Made by a program: the position numbers and the translations under genes. This document shows positions 24,614 through 33,837 of a DNA stretch of 64,000 nucleotides, piece after piece; position 1 is the stretch's first letter, and every line of letters starts with the position of its first letter. The stretch spans positions 7,564,001 through 7,628,000 of the forward strand of contig NZ_CP089312.1 in NCBI RefSeq assembly GCF_021545335.1, given 5' to 3'. The notes beneath the pieces were generated by a model. It had not been told where the DNA came from. It saw only the letters and a list, made by a program, of their open reading frames with translations, and made no database searches. This DNA is from Streptomyces sp. GQFP. GTDB lineage: Bacteria; Actinomycetota; Actinomycetes; Streptomycetales; Streptomycetaceae.

Positions 24614-26748
24614 CCGCCAGGGCCCGGTGCGGTGCCCTCCCTGACGCGCCACCGGAGCAGCCGCTTCGGCGCCCACCAGTTCGCGCGCCCCGCGAGCCGC
24701 ATCGTCACCGGGAGCAGCACGACCCGGATGAGGGTGGCGTCGACGAGGATCGTCAGGGCCGTACCGACGCCCAGTTCCTTGAGGAAGACCACGCCTCCGG
24801 TGGCGTACGACAGGAACGACAGCGCGAGGATCCCGGCCGCGGCGGTGGTCAGCGGTGCGCTGCGCCGGATGCCCTCGCCGACCGCCCGCACGGTGTCGCC
24901 GGTCCGCTCGTGCTCCTCCTTGATACGGGCCAGCAGGAACACCTCGTAGTCCATGGACAGTCCGTACGCCACGCAGAACATCAGCACCGGGATGCTCGGC
25001 TCGATCGATCCGGTCGGGGTGAAGCCGAGGAGGGCGGACAGATGGCCGTCCTGGAAGACCCACACCAGACAGCCGAGCATCACCGACAGGCTGAGCAGGT
25101 TCAGCACGGTCGCCTTCAGGGGCAGCAGCACACTGCCGGTCATGAGGAAGAGGATCACGTACGTCGCCAGCAGCACGATGCCCACGGCCAGTGGCAGCCG
25201 GTCGAGGAGCGTCGTGCGGAAGTCGGTGGTCTCCCCCGGGTAGCCGCCGACGAGGGCGCGGGCCGGGGCCGGGGTGTCCCGGACGCGTTCGACGAGGGCG
25301 GGGACATCGCCGTACATGGCCCGCTGTGTCGGTACGACGGCCAGGCGCGCGCGTCCGTCGGGCGCCGTCAGCCGGTCCTGGCCGGGGGCTCCGGTGCGCC
25401 GGCCGTCCTGGTAGGTGCCCTCGGGGGCGTCGACCTGGAACACGCCCGCGACGCGGGAGAGCCGGGCGGCGTACTCGCGCGTGTCGGCGGGCTCCGCCAG
25501 TACGACCTGCACGGTGTCCGTGGCTTCGGCGGCGAACTCGCGGTGGACGATCTCGGAGGTGGTCCGCGAGGACGTGCCCTCGGGCAGGGTGCGCTCGTCG
25601 GGGAGGCCGAAGCGCAGGCCGAGGACGGGTGCGGCGGCGACGAGGACGACCGCCAGCACTCCGGCGCCGGCGAGGAGCGGGCGGCGCATGGCCGCGAGGG
25701 CGGTGCGGTGCCAGAAGCCGGAGGACGGCGTGGCGGCACGCTCCACGCGATGGCCCCAGCGGGCGAGCGCGGCCGGCAGGACGAGCACGGCTCCGGCGAC
25801 CGCTGCGCCCACGACGAGGACGCCCGCGTACGCGAACGAGCTCAGGAAGAAGAACGGGAACACCAGCAGCGCGCACAGCGACACGGCGACGGTCACTCCG
25901 CTGAAGACGACCGTGCGCCCGGCGACGACGGTCGCCGCGAGAACGGCCTCCCGCTGGTCGCGGCCCGCGGTGCGTTCCTCGCGGTAGCGGTTGATGACGA
26001 ACAGGCTGTAGTCGACGCCCAGTCCGAGCCCGAGCACGAGGGCCAGGTTCGCGGCGAACGTCGACACCTCCGTGAACTGTGCCAGCAGCCGCAGCCCCGC
26101 GAGGGCGCCGAGGACGGAGAGGAGACCGACGGCCACGGTGAGCAGGGCGGCCGTGGTGCGCCGGTAGACCAGGATCAGCAGAAGCAGCACCAGGGGCACG
26201 GCGAAGGCCTCCGCGCGCAGGAAGTCGGCGCGGGCCTGCTCGCCGACCTGCCGGGAGATCTCCTCCTGGCCGCCGACGCGGACGTCGAGTTCGGCGGTGG
26301 TCCGAGTCAACTCGGGTGACAGTGTGGCGAGTTCCTCGCGGGTCTCGGTGGCACCGCCCTCCAGGCGGACGAGGACCAGGGCCCGGCGGCCGTCCTCGCC
26401 ACGGAGCGCGGGGCTGCCCGCGTCCCAGTACGAGGTGACGTCCGTGACCATGGGCAACTCGTCGACCTCGGCGACGAGTTCACGGGCGGCCCGTTCGGTG
26501 CGCGGACTGTCCACGTCTCCGTCGCGTGCCGTGACGAGCAGGGCGAGATTGGGGTTGCCGGTGCGGAAGTCGTCCCGCAGCAGGTCCCCGGCACGCACCG
26601 ACTCCGTGCCGGGCGCGCTCCAGCGCGAGAGGGCGAGATCCTCCTGGGCGCCCGCGCCGTAGGCGCCCAGACCGAGCAGGACGAGAAGCGCGCCGATCAG
26701 CACGGCGCCGTTGCGCCGCACGGCCAGACGGCCGAGCCGGGTGAGCAT
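24571..26748 (-). CDS. MMPL/RND-family transporter
   Basis: A 725-residue integral membrane protein with two MMPL halves. Each has a periplasmic-type loop followed by a helix bundle; signature segments are GLGVDYSLFVINRYREE in the first half and AYGLSMDYEVFLLARIKEE in the second. These Asp-containing helices carry the proton relay in the superfamily. Members export lipids, siderophores or drugs. The ATG 26748 start (MLTRLGRLAVRRNG) gives the usual short N-terminus before helix 1. It is divergent from a BTAD regulator, which may control it, and its end overlaps the SDR gene on the other strand. Confidence 0.9.
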   Translation of the reverse strand: MLTRLGRLAVRRNGAVLIGALLVLLGLGAYGAGAQEDLALSRWSAPGTESVRAGDLLRDDFRTGNPNLALLVTARDGDVDSPRTERAARELVAEVDELPMVTDVTSYWDAGSPALRGEDGRRALVLVRLEGGATETREELATLSPELTRTTAELDVRVGGQEEISRQVGEQARADFLRAEAFAVPLVLLLLILVYRRTTAALLTVAVGLLSVLGALAGLRLLAQFTEVSTFAANLALVLGLGLGVDYSLFVINRYREERTAGRDQREAVLAATVVAGRTVVFSGVTVAVSLCALLVFPFFFLSSFAYAGVLVVGAAVAGAVLVLPAALARWGHRVERAATPSSGFWHRTALAAMRRPLLAGAGVLAVVLVAAAPVLGLRFGLPDERTLPEGTSSRTTSEIVHREFAAEATDTVQVVLAEPADTREYAARLSRVAGVFQVDAPEGTYQDGRRTGAPGQDRLTAPDGRARLAVVPTQRAMYGDVPALVERVRDTPAPARALVGGYPGETTDFRTTLLDRLPLAVGIVLLATYVILFLMTGSVLLPLKATVLNLLSLSVMLGCLVWVFQDGHLSALLGFTPTGSIEPSIPVLMFCVAYGLSMDYEVFLLARIKEEHERTGDTVRAVGEGIRRSAPLTTAAAGILALSFLSYATGGVVFLKELGVGTALTILVDATLIRVVLLPVTMRLAGRANWWAPKRLLRWRVREGTAPGPGGQSAPASRADQTVG

Positions 26749-26898
26749 GGGTGCCCTTCCAAGGAACCTAGGGGGCGATCGGATGACCCGCTCACCGTCT
26801 GCCCGCCCACTGGAAGGTCCGCTGGAAGAACCGATGGAAGACCCGGAGGACGGCACCGGCGTTAGGCTCGGAGGAGCATGGGCGAGGGAGGGGCAACA

Positions 26899-27678
26899 GT
26901 GAGGAGCAACCCGGTGCGCTTCGAACTGCTGGGCCCGCTGCGCGCGTTGCGCGACGGCGCGGAGATCCCCCTCGGCCCGCCGAAACAGCGCGCGGTCCTG
27001 GCCGTACTGCTTCTCCAGGAGGGACGGCCCCTGTCGTACGAGGGTCTGGTCGAGGCCGTGTGGGGTGGCACCCCACCCGTGCATGTGCGCAACCTGGTGC
27101 AGAAGTACGTCTCCGGACTGCGCCGCGCGCTCGGGGAGGACGTGGAGCTGACCTGGACCGGCGCCGGATACCGGTTGGCCGGCGCCGGCATCGACGACCT
27201 GACGGAGCGGCGGCGGCTGGTGGGCGAGGCGCTCACGGCGAGGGACGCAGGAGACGTGCGGCGCGCGGTCGAACTGGCCTGCCAGGCCGAGGAGTTGTGG
27301 CGCGGCGAGTTCGCGGAGGGCCTTCGGACGCCCTATCTGGCGGCGGAGCGACTGCGCTGGGCCGAGAAGCGGCTCACGGTCCTCGAAGGACGACTGGAGG
27401 GCGAGATCGCACTCGGCCGTTCCTTCGAGTACGTCCACGAGCTCGTCCGGCTCGTCGCGACGCACCCCCTCCGGGAGCGGCTCGTCGAGCTCCTGATGCT
27501 CGCCCTGTGCCACCTCGGCCGCCCGGCCGACGCGCTCACCGCCTACGAGGGCGTACGCCACCGGCTGGCCGAGGCGATGGGCGCGGACCCCGGCCCGGCA
27601 CTGCGGTCCCTGCACACCCGGATCCTGCGCCAGGACGCCGAGTTGATGCCGGTTCCGGTGCCGCAGGCTGTTTCATAG
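26899..27678 (+). CDS. AfsR/SARP-type BTAD transcriptional regulator
   Basis: A 259-residue regulator with an OmpR-like winged helix (PPKQRAVLAVLLLQEGRPLS, LVQKYVSGLRRALGE) and a bacterial transcriptional activator domain (ATHPLRERLVELLMLALCHL). There is no NB-ARC or TPR extension, so it is a minimal SARP, the class that activates Streptomyces secondary-metabolite or transport genes. GTG 26899 fits GGGAGGGG 6 bp upstream; an ATG at 26878 is in frame but its GGAGG is too close. It is divergent from the MMPL gene, its likely target. No biosynthetic cluster is next to it. Confidence 0.85.
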   Translation: MRSNPVRFELLGPLRALRDGAEIPLGPPKQRAVLAVLLLQEGRPLSYEGLVEAVWGGTPPVHVRNLVQKYVSGLRRALGEDVELTWTGAGYRLAGAGIDDLTERRRLVGEALTARDAGDVRRAVELACQAEELWRGEFAEGLRTPYLAAERLRWAEKRLTVLEGRLEGEIALGRSFEYVHELVRLVATHPLRERLVELLMLALCHLGRPADALTAYEGVRHRLAEAMGADPGPALRSLHTRILRQDAELMPVPVPQAVS

Positions 27679-27694
27679 CAGCAGGGGGCTCGCC

Positions 27695-28951
27695 CTAGTC
27701 CACCCCCCGAATCCGCCCCACCAGCACCGCCCCCGCCAGCCCGATCGCCGCCGCCACCAGATACAGCACCCGGTATCCGCCCAGGTAGGTGACGATCGGC
27801 GCGGCGAGGGCGGGCGCCGCGACCTGGGGCAGGGCGTTGGCCACGTTGATGACGCCCAGGTCCTTGCCCCGGTCCAGGGCCTTCGGCAGTACGTCCGTCA
27901 TCAGGGCGAAGTCGACCGACGTGAACACCCCGAAGCCGATCCCGAGAACCGCCGCCGCGACGATCGCCCCCGGCCAGGTCTGCCAGCCGGCCAGCGCGGC
28001 CGTCGCCACCGCCATCAGCACCCCCGACCAGATCACGAACGGCTTGCGACGGCCCACCCGGTCCGACCAGACCCCGCCGACGACAACCGTGGCGAGCAGC
28101 GTCACGCTGTTCACCGCCGTCAGGATGAGCACGCCCTGCTCGGGGTCGGAGTGGTCGAGGCGGTCCCGCAGGTAGTACAGCAAATACAGCAGCACCAGCG
28201 CGTTGCTCAGATTGATCAGGAACCGGGTCAGCCAGGCCCAGCCCAGGTCCGGATAGCGACGCGGACTCAGCCAGAACCCGGCGAGAAAGGTCCGCCACGA
28301 CCACACCGGCCGGTCCTCGGCCGCCAGCCGCAGATCCCCGTGCCGCAGCACGTACGGCAGCACACCCAGCAACGTGAACGCCGCGCACGCCGCGTACCCC
28401 GCGCCCACGCCTCCGGCCGCCGTCGCCAGACCCGTACCGCCCACCACCCCCAGAATCTGCGCCGCGCCCAACCAGCCGCCCACGGAGCCCCGTTGGAGCC
28501 GGGGCACCCGGTCGGGGACGGCGGCCGTGACGGCGGCGAAGGCCGCGTTCAGGGTCAGCTGGACCAGACACCAGCCGGCCACCATCGTCCACAGCCCACC
28601 GGCCCCCGCGAGCAGCAGCAACGACACCGCCCCGCCCGCCGCGCCGCCCACGATCCACGGCGTACGGCGCCCCCACCGCGACGTCGTCCGGTCCGACAGC
28701 GCGCCGAAGAACGGGTTCGCCACCAGCGACACCAGGGCGCCCGCCCCCGCCACCCACGCCAGCAGGGTCTCCTTCGACATCCCGGTGCCGGGCGCGAAGT
28801 CCTCGGCCTGGGAGGCGAGCAGGATCTGCAGCGGCCCGAACCAGCCCACCCAGATCGCCCCGTTGGCGAGCGACAGCGAGGCGGTCCACCCCCGCCCGAC
28901 CCGCTCGACGGGCTCGGCGAGCGCACCCACCGAGCGGGACACGTCAGTCAT
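27695..28951 (-). CDS. MFS transporter
   Basis: A 418-residue protein with 12 predicted helices of the major facilitator superfamily. Loop 2-3 carries GALSDRTTSRWGRRTPWI, a variant of the DRxGRR signature, repeated in the second half as VWSDRVGRRKPFV. The SRWGRRTPWI form is typical of the sugar/cation symporter (GPH-like) branch. It follows the GH1 gene by 22 bp on the same strand, so it probably imports the glucoside hydrolysed by that enzyme. Substrate is inferred. Confidence 0.87.
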   Translation of the reverse strand: MTDVSRSVGALAEPVERVGRGWTASLSLANGAIWVGWFGPLQILLASQAEDFAPGTGMSKETLLAWVAGAGALVSLVANPFFGALSDRTTSRWGRRTPWIVGGAAGGAVSLLLLAGAGGLWTMVAGWCLVQLTLNAAFAAVTAAVPDRVPRLQRGSVGGWLGAAQILGVVGGTGLATAAGGVGAGYAACAAFTLLGVLPYVLRHGDLRLAAEDRPVWSWRTFLAGFWLSPRRYPDLGWAWLTRFLINLSNALVLLYLLYYLRDRLDHSDPEQGVLILTAVNSVTLLATVVVGGVWSDRVGRRKPFVIWSGVLMAVATAALAGWQTWPGAIVAAAVLGIGFGVFTSVDFALMTDVLPKALDRGKDLGVINVANALPQVAAPALAAPIVTYLGGYRVLYLVAAAIGLAGAVLVGRIRGVD

Positions 28952-28973
28952 CCTCGGTCGTCCTCAATCGTCC

Positions 28974-30290
28974 TCAGTCTCTCTGCGCCCGGAGAAGGTC
29001 CCTGAACCAGCCGTACGAAGCCTTGGGTGTCCGAGTGAGAGTCTCAGGGTCCTCGAAGTCCACATGCACCAGCCCGAACCGCCGCGCATACCCCTCCGCC
29101 CACTCGAAGTTGTCCAGCAGCGACCACACGAAGTAGCCGCGCACCTCCACGCCCGCCTCCACCGCCCGGTGCAGCGCCCGGACATGACCGTCCAGGTAGG
29201 CGATCCGGGCCTGGTCGTCGAGCCCCTCGTACGAGCAGCCGTTCTCGGTGATGACGACGGGCGGCAGCCGGTCGCCGTACCGGTCCCGGAAGGTGGTGAG
29301 CAGCTCGGTCAGCCCCTCGGGTACGACGGGCCAGCCGAAGTCCGTCACCGGCACGCCCTCGATCTCCTGGACGGAGAAGGGGAGTTCGGCCGGGATCGTC
29401 AGCCCGCCGAACTCGATGTCGGCGCCCTGAGGTGCGCCCACCTTGGTCGGCGCGTAGTAGTTCACGCCGTAGAAGTCGAGCGGCTCCCCGATGATCTTGA
29501 GGTCCGACTCCACGTCCCCCGGCATCAACTCGCCGATCCCGTCCGGGTATTGACCCAGCAGAACCGGATCCGCGAAGAGCCGGTTGAGCAGCAGGTCGTA
29601 GAACTCGGCCGCCTCCAGGTCCGGTTGCTCCTGGGACGCTGGCCAGGTCGGCCCGTGCGAGTTGGCGATCCCGATGTCCGTGGCACCGGCGGCGCGCAGT
29701 GCCCGTACCGCCAGGCCGTGGCCCAGGAGTTGGTGGTGGGCGGCCGGCAGCGCGTCGAACATCAGCTGCTTGCCCGGCGCGTGCGCGCCCAACGCATGCC
29801 CGAACAGGGTGTGTTCGGCGGGCTCGTTGATCGTGATCCACTTCTTCACGCGGTCGCCGAGCCGCTCCGCGACGACGGCCACGTACTCGGCGAACCGGGA
29901 CGCCGTGTCCCGCTCCAGCCAGTCCAGGCTCGTCGGCAGGTCCCAGTGGAAGAGGGTCGGGACGGGACGTACGCCCACCGCGCACAGCTCGTCCACCAGC
30001 CGGTCGTAGAAGTCCAGGCCGCCGGGGGAGTTCACCCGGGGCCAGGAGACGGAGAAGCGGTACGCGTCCACGCCGAGGCCGGCCAGCAGGGCCACGTCCT
30101 CGGGGTAGCGGTGGAAGTGGTCGCAGGCCACCGCGGCCGTCGAGCCGTCCTTCACCCGCCCGGGCTCGGCCGTGAAGGCGTCCCACACGGACGGCTCGCG
30201 CTGGTCCACCGCCCCCTCGATCTGATGCGCCGAGGTGGACACGCCCCACAGGAAGCCGGCCGGGAACTGGGGTATCGGGTTGGTCGCCAT
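28974..30290 (-). CDS. GH1 beta-glucosidase
   Basis: A 438-residue cytoplasmic glycoside hydrolase family 1 enzyme. The acid/base Glu is E156 in TINEP and the nucleophile E349 in VITENG; PAGFLWGVSTSAHQIEGA near the N-terminus and LLDNFEWAEGYARRFG near the C-terminus are standard GH1 blocks. It cleaves beta-glucosides such as cellobiose; aglycone specificity is not readable. The ATG at 30290 (MATNPIPQF) is preferred, although one at 30302 is possible; neither has a clear ribosome-binding site. First gene of a probable GH1-MFS operon. Confidence 0.93.
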   Translation of the reverse strand: MATNPIPQFPAGFLWGVSTSAHQIEGAVDQREPSVWDAFTAEPGRVKDGSTAAVACDHFHRYPEDVALLAGLGVDAYRFSVSWPRVNSPGGLDFYDRLVDELCAVGVRPVPTLFHWDLPTSLDWLERDTASRFAEYVAVVAERLGDRVKKWITINEPAEHTLFGHALGAHAPGKQLMFDALPAAHHQLLGHGLAVRALRAAGATDIGIANSHGPTWPASQEQPDLEAAEFYDLLLNRLFADPVLLGQYPDGIGELMPGDVESDLKIIGEPLDFYGVNYYAPTKVGAPQGADIEFGGLTIPAELPFSVQEIEGVPVTDFGWPVVPEGLTELLTTFRDRYGDRLPPVVITENGCSYEGLDDQARIAYLDGHVRALHRAVEAGVEVRGYFVWSLLDNFEWAEGYARRFGLVHVDFEDPETLTRTPKASYGWFRDLLRAQRD

Positions 30291-30348
30291 GCGCCGGATC
30301 ATGGGTACCGGGGGTAAGGGGTGTCAACGGCCCGGCGTGAACAACCAG

Positions 30349-30615
30349 TTACGCGCCTTCCTTGAGGACGCGCGAGATCAGTTCGCGCTGCGCCTCCGTG
30401 AGCCGGGGATCGGCGCAGTACACCGTCTTCCCGTCCACCGTGAGTTCGTAGCTGAAGCCGTCCGGTACCCCGATCGGACGGGTGCCCCGGCCGGCGGAGA
30501 CCGCCCGCTCGGCCAGGGCATGCCACTCGTGGGCGTCGGACAGGCCCGAGGTGTCCACCTGGGCGTGCCGCTCGATGCCCGCGAATCCGCCGGTGCGCCG
30601 TACCTGAATACGCAT
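30349..30615 (-). CDS. Protealysin inhibitor emfourin homologue
   Basis: An 88-residue protein matching the emfourin family, small cytoplasmic inhibitors of protealysin-like M4 proteases. Starts MRIQVRRTGGFAGIERHAQV; the GGFAG segment and the late YELTVDGKTVYCADPRLT match the family pattern from memory. It lies 33 bp after the M4 protease gene on the same strand, which is the usual pairing. It probably keeps the protease inactive inside the cell. Confidence 0.85.
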   Translation of the reverse strand: MRIQVRRTGGFAGIERHAQVDTSGLSDAHEWHALAERAVSAGRGTRPIGVPDGFSYELTVDGKTVYCADPRLTEAQRELISRVLKEGA

Positions 30616-30648
30616 AGCTCATTTCTAGTACGAAAGCGCCCGCGAGGC

Positions 30649-31716
30649 CTACTGTGCCGGCACCCCGACCTGCTCCCACGCCTTCAGTACGGCCTGGAGT
30701 TCGTCGCCGTCGTCGAAGCGGTCCCTGGCCGCCGCCACCGTCAGCCTGGCGAAGTCCGCGAAACTGGCCTGCGCGTACAGCTCGCCGCCGGTCAGCACGT
30801 CGTACCAGATCTGCCCGGCCTTCTCCCAGGCGTTGCCGCCGAGGGCGGTGGCCGCGAGGTAGAAGGCGTGGTTGGGGATGCCGCTGTTGATGTGGACACC
30901 GCCGTTGTCGCGGCCGGTGCGGACGTAGTCGTCCATCGTCGCGGGCTGCGGGTCCTTGCCGAGCACGTCGTCGTCGTACGCCGTGCCCGGAGCCCTCATC
31001 GAGCGCAGGGCCTCGCCGGTGACGCGCGGGGCGAGCAGGCCCGCGCCGATCAGCCAGTCGGCCTGGTCGGCGGTCTGGCCGAGCGAGTACTGCTTGATGA
31101 GCGAGCCGAAGACGTCCGACATGGACTCGTTGAGCGCGCCCGGCTGGCCGAAGTACGTCAGGTTCGCCGTGTACTGCGTGACGCCGTGGGTCAGCTCGTG
31201 GCCGATGACGTCGATGGGGAGGGTGAAGTCGAGGAAGATCTCGCCGTCGCCGTCGCCGAACACCATCTGCTCGCCGTTCCAGAAGGCGTTGCCGTAGTCC
31301 TCGTCGAAGTGGACGGTGGCGTCCAGCGGCAGTCCCTCGCCGTTGATGGAGTTGCGTCCGTACACCTTCAGGAAGAGGTCGAAGGTGGCGCCGAGACCGG
31401 CGTAGGCGCGGTTCACGGTGGCGTCCTGGCCCGGCTCTGAGCCCTCGGAGCGCACCAGCGTGCCGGGCAGGTCCTGGCGGTGCTCGGCGTCGTAGATGGA
31501 CCGCAGCGGCTTCTCGTCCGCCAGGGGTGCCGCGGCCACGGCGGGTGCGCCCAGGACCGTGGTCAGGCGGCGGTGGGTGCGCTGGTAGGCGTCTCGCTCC
31601 AGGGTGCGGCGGGCGGGACCGGCGAGTACCGGGTCGTCGGCCTGGGCCACCTTGTCGAGGACGTGCGGCGGGATGATCGTGCAGAAGACGGGCTCAATGC
31701 CCCCGTTGGTCGTCAT
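30649..31716 (-). CDS. M4 family metallopeptidase (protealysin-like)
   Basis: A 355-residue thermolysin-family protease without a classical signal peptide. The short N-terminal propeptide carries CTIIPPHVLDKVA, the precursor motif of protealysin-like proteases. The zinc site is HELTH at residues 173-177 with E197 in NESMSD as third ligand, and the late HINSGIPNHAFY holds the transition-state His region. Length suits the protealysin group. ATG 31716 was chosen because AAAGGTG lies 6 bp upstream; an in-frame GTG sits three codons earlier. Co-transcribed with its predicted inhibitor. Confidence 0.92.
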   Translation of the reverse strand: MTTNGGIEPVFCTIIPPHVLDKVAQADDPVLAGPARRTLERDAYQRTHRRLTTVLGAPAVAAAPLADEKPLRSIYDAEHRQDLPGTLVRSEGSEPGQDATVNRAYAGLGATFDLFLKVYGRNSINGEGLPLDATVHFDEDYGNAFWNGEQMVFGDGDGEIFLDFTLPIDVIGHELTHGVTQYTANLTYFGQPGALNESMSDVFGSLIKQYSLGQTADQADWLIGAGLLAPRVTGEALRSMRAPGTAYDDDVLGKDPQPATMDDYVRTGRDNGGVHINSGIPNHAFYLAATALGGNAWEKAGQIWYDVLTGGELYAQASFADFARLTVAAARDRFDDGDELQAVLKAWEQVGVPAQ

Positions 31717-31923
31717 GCCCGGCACCTTTGCATCACGTCATGGGGCTGTCACTACCCGCAACCATGATTGGTGAAATACCGGGATAAGGAGCCCACGATT
31801 CGGTGACAGAGTGGTATGGCGCACTTTTTGCCCCTTTTGTTCTTTCGCTCCCGCATACTGGCAGTCCCGCATAGTGATACAGGCCCGCGCCCCCGGCGCG
31901 GCTCGGCTAGCATGCTTCGCATC

Positions 31924-31971
31924 ATGCGTATCGGGCTGCTCCTCCTTAGCTGCCGCGGCGAGGGCCTGTAA
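31924..31971 (+). CDS. leuL: leu leader peptide
   Basis: A 15-codon ORF, MRIGLLLLSCRGEGL, with four consecutive Leu codons (CTG CTC CTC CTT) and a final Leu, lying 82 bp before leuA. Ribosome stalling at these codons when leucyl-tRNA is scarce is the classic basis for attenuation of leucine operons, and such leaders are known upstream of actinobacterial leuA. A -10-like TAGCAT at 31908-31913 would place the transcript start almost at the ATG, so the leader mRNA may be leaderless; no -35 is clear. Confidence 0.75.
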   Translation: MRIGLLLLSCRGEGL

Positions 31972-32019
31972 GTCGAGGCCGACCCCCTCCCCGCGGAGTC
32001 TGGCGTTGCGCCGTCGGCC
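31963..32019 (+). promoter_or_regulatory. leuA attenuator region with alternative pairings
   Basis: GGCCT (31963-31967), at the end of the leader ORF, can pair with AGGCC (31976-31980). The overlapping GGCCGAC (31977-31983) can pair instead with GTCGGCC (32013-32019), enclosing a small hairpin GGCG-TTG-CGCC (32002-32012). The two main pairings share bases and exclude each other, as expected for attenuation. There is no U-run, so the mechanism could be termination without a U tract or control of translation. Confidence 0.5.
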
Positions 32020-32052
32020 GTCCTTCAGGACACCACGAGGAGCCCACGCATC

Positions 32053-33783
32053 ATGGCCCACAGTGCCAATCGCCAGCAGCCCAGTTCCATGCCGATCCAC
32101 AAGTACGGCGAGTACGAGCAGGTCGACATCCCCGACCGCACCTGGCCGAACAACCGGATCACCGTCGCTCCTCGCTGGCTCTCCACCGACCTGCGCGACG
32201 GCAACCAGTCCCTGATCGACCCGATGTCGCCCGAGCGCAAGCGCCGGATGTTCGACCAGCTGGTCAAGATGGGCTACAAGGAGATCGAGGTCGGCTTCCC
32301 GGCCTCAGGACAGACCGACTTCGACTTCGTCCGCTCCATCATCGAGGAGCCCGGGGTCATCCCCGACGACGTCACCATCTCCGTACTGACCCAGGCCCGC
32401 GAGGACCTGATCGAGCGGACCGTCGAGTCCCTGAAGGGCGCCAAGCGCGCCACGGTCCACCTGTACAACGCGACCGCGCCCGTCTTCCGCCGGGTCGTCT
32501 TCCGCGGCTCCAAGGACCAGATCAAGCAGATCGCCGTCGACGGCACGCGCCTGGTCATGGAGTACGCCGAGAAACTGCTGGGCCCCGAGACGGAGTTCGG
32601 CTACCAGTACAGCCCCGAGATCTTCACCGACACCGAGCTGGACTTCGCGCTGGAGGTCTGCGAGGCGGTCATGGACGTCTGGCAGCCCGGCCCGGGCCGC
32701 GAGATCATCCTCAACCTGCCCGCCACGGTGGAGCGTTCGACCCCGTCGACGCACGCCGACCGCTTCGAGTGGATGGGCCGCAACCTGACCCGCCGCGAGC
32801 ACGCCGTCCTCTCCATCCACCCGCACAACGACCGCGGTACGGCCGTCGCCGCCGCCGAACTGGCCCTGATGGCCGGCGCCGACCGCGTCGAGGGCTGTCT
32901 GTTCGGCCAGGGCGAGCGCACCGGCAACGTCGACCTGGTCACGCTGGGAATGAATCTCTTCTCCCAGGGCGTCGACCCGCAGATCGACTTCTCCGACATC
33001 GACGAGATCCGTCGTACGTGGGAGTACTGCAACCAGATGGAGGTCCACCCGCGCCACCCATACGTGGGCGACCTGGTCTACACGTCCTTCTCCGGCTCCC
33101 ACCAGGACGCCATCAAGAAGGGCTTCGACGCCATGGAGGCCGACGCGGCCGCCAAGGGCGTCACCGTCGACGACATCGAGTGGGCGGTCCCGTACCTGCC
33201 GATCGACCCGAAGGACGTCGGCCGGTCCTACGAGGCCGTGATCCGGGTCAACTCCCAGTCGGGCAAGGGCGGCATCGCGTACGTCCTGAAGAACGACCAC
33301 AAGCTGGACCTGCCGCGCCGGATGCAGATCGAGTTCTCGAAGATCATCCAGGCGAAGACGGACGCCGAGGGCGGCGAGGTCACCGGCGCCGACATCTGGA
33401 CGGTCTTCCAGGACGAGTACCTGCCCAACCCCGAGAACCCCTGGGGCCGGATCCAGGTCAGCACCGGCCAGTCGACCACCGACAAGGACGGCGTGGACAC
33501 CCTCACCGTCGAGGCCGAGGTCGACGGCGTCGAGACCACCCTGGTGGGCACGGGCAACGGCCCGATCTCGGCGTTCTTCCACGCCCTGCAGGGCCTGGGC
33601 ATCGACGCGCGGCTGCTGGACTACTCCGAGCACACGATGAGCGAGGGCGCCTCCGCGCAGGCCGCCTCCTACATCGAGGTCGCCATCGACGACAAGGTCC
33701 TGTGGGGCATCGGCATCGACGCCAACACGACCCGCGCCTCCCTGAAGGCGGTCGTCTCCGCCGTCAACCGCGCAGGCCGCTGA
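32053..33783 (+). CDS. leuA: 2-isopropylmalate synthase
   Basis: A 576-residue enzyme that condenses acetyl-CoA with 2-oxoisovalerate in the first step of leucine synthesis. The catalytic barrel starts with STDLRDGNQSLIDPMSPERK; HPHNDRGTAVAAAELALMAG carries metal-binding His residues. The C-terminal LeuA dimerisation domain (about 440-576) gives leucine feedback control. This is the long type II form of actinobacteria. ATG 32053 has GAGGAG 11 bp upstream. It is preceded by a leader peptide and followed by a strong terminator, so it is transcribed alone. Confidence 0.97.
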   Translation: MAHSANRQQPSSMPIHKYGEYEQVDIPDRTWPNNRITVAPRWLSTDLRDGNQSLIDPMSPERKRRMFDQLVKMGYKEIEVGFPASGQTDFDFVRSIIEEPGVIPDDVTISVLTQAREDLIERTVESLKGAKRATVHLYNATAPVFRRVVFRGSKDQIKQIAVDGTRLVMEYAEKLLGPETEFGYQYSPEIFTDTELDFALEVCEAVMDVWQPGPGREIILNLPATVERSTPSTHADRFEWMGRNLTRREHAVLSIHPHNDRGTAVAAAELALMAGADRVEGCLFGQGERTGNVDLVTLGMNLFSQGVDPQIDFSDIDEIRRTWEYCNQMEVHPRHPYVGDLVYTSFSGSHQDAIKKGFDAMEADAAAKGVTVDDIEWAVPYLPIDPKDVGRSYEAVIRVNSQSGKGGIAYVLKNDHKLDLPRRMQIEFSKIIQAKTDAEGGEVTGADIWTVFQDEYLPNPENPWGRIQVSTGQSTTDKDGVDTLTVEAEVDGVETTLVGTGNGPISAFFHALQGLGIDARLLDYSEHTMSEGASAQAASYIEVAIDDKVLWGIGIDANTTRASLKAVVSAVNRAGR

Positions 33784-33805
33784 CTCACCCCACCGGTTGG
33801 TTTCA

Positions 33806-33837
33806 GGCCCCGTCCGCCCTTCGTGGCGGGCGGGGCC
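33806..33837 (+). terminator. Terminator after leuA
   Basis: A 13-bp stem with one G-U pair, GGCCCCGTCCGCC (33806-33818) against GGCGGGCGGGGCC (33825-33837), with a 6-base loop. It lies 22 bp after the leuA stop. There is no U-run, as is usual for Streptomyces terminators. Confidence 0.75.

Noticed and set aside
24010..26319. A 769-codon plus-strand open frame opposite the MMPL gene
   Set aside because: It is antisense to an exporter with intact MMPL motifs and is His/Gln/Arg-rich without a domain.
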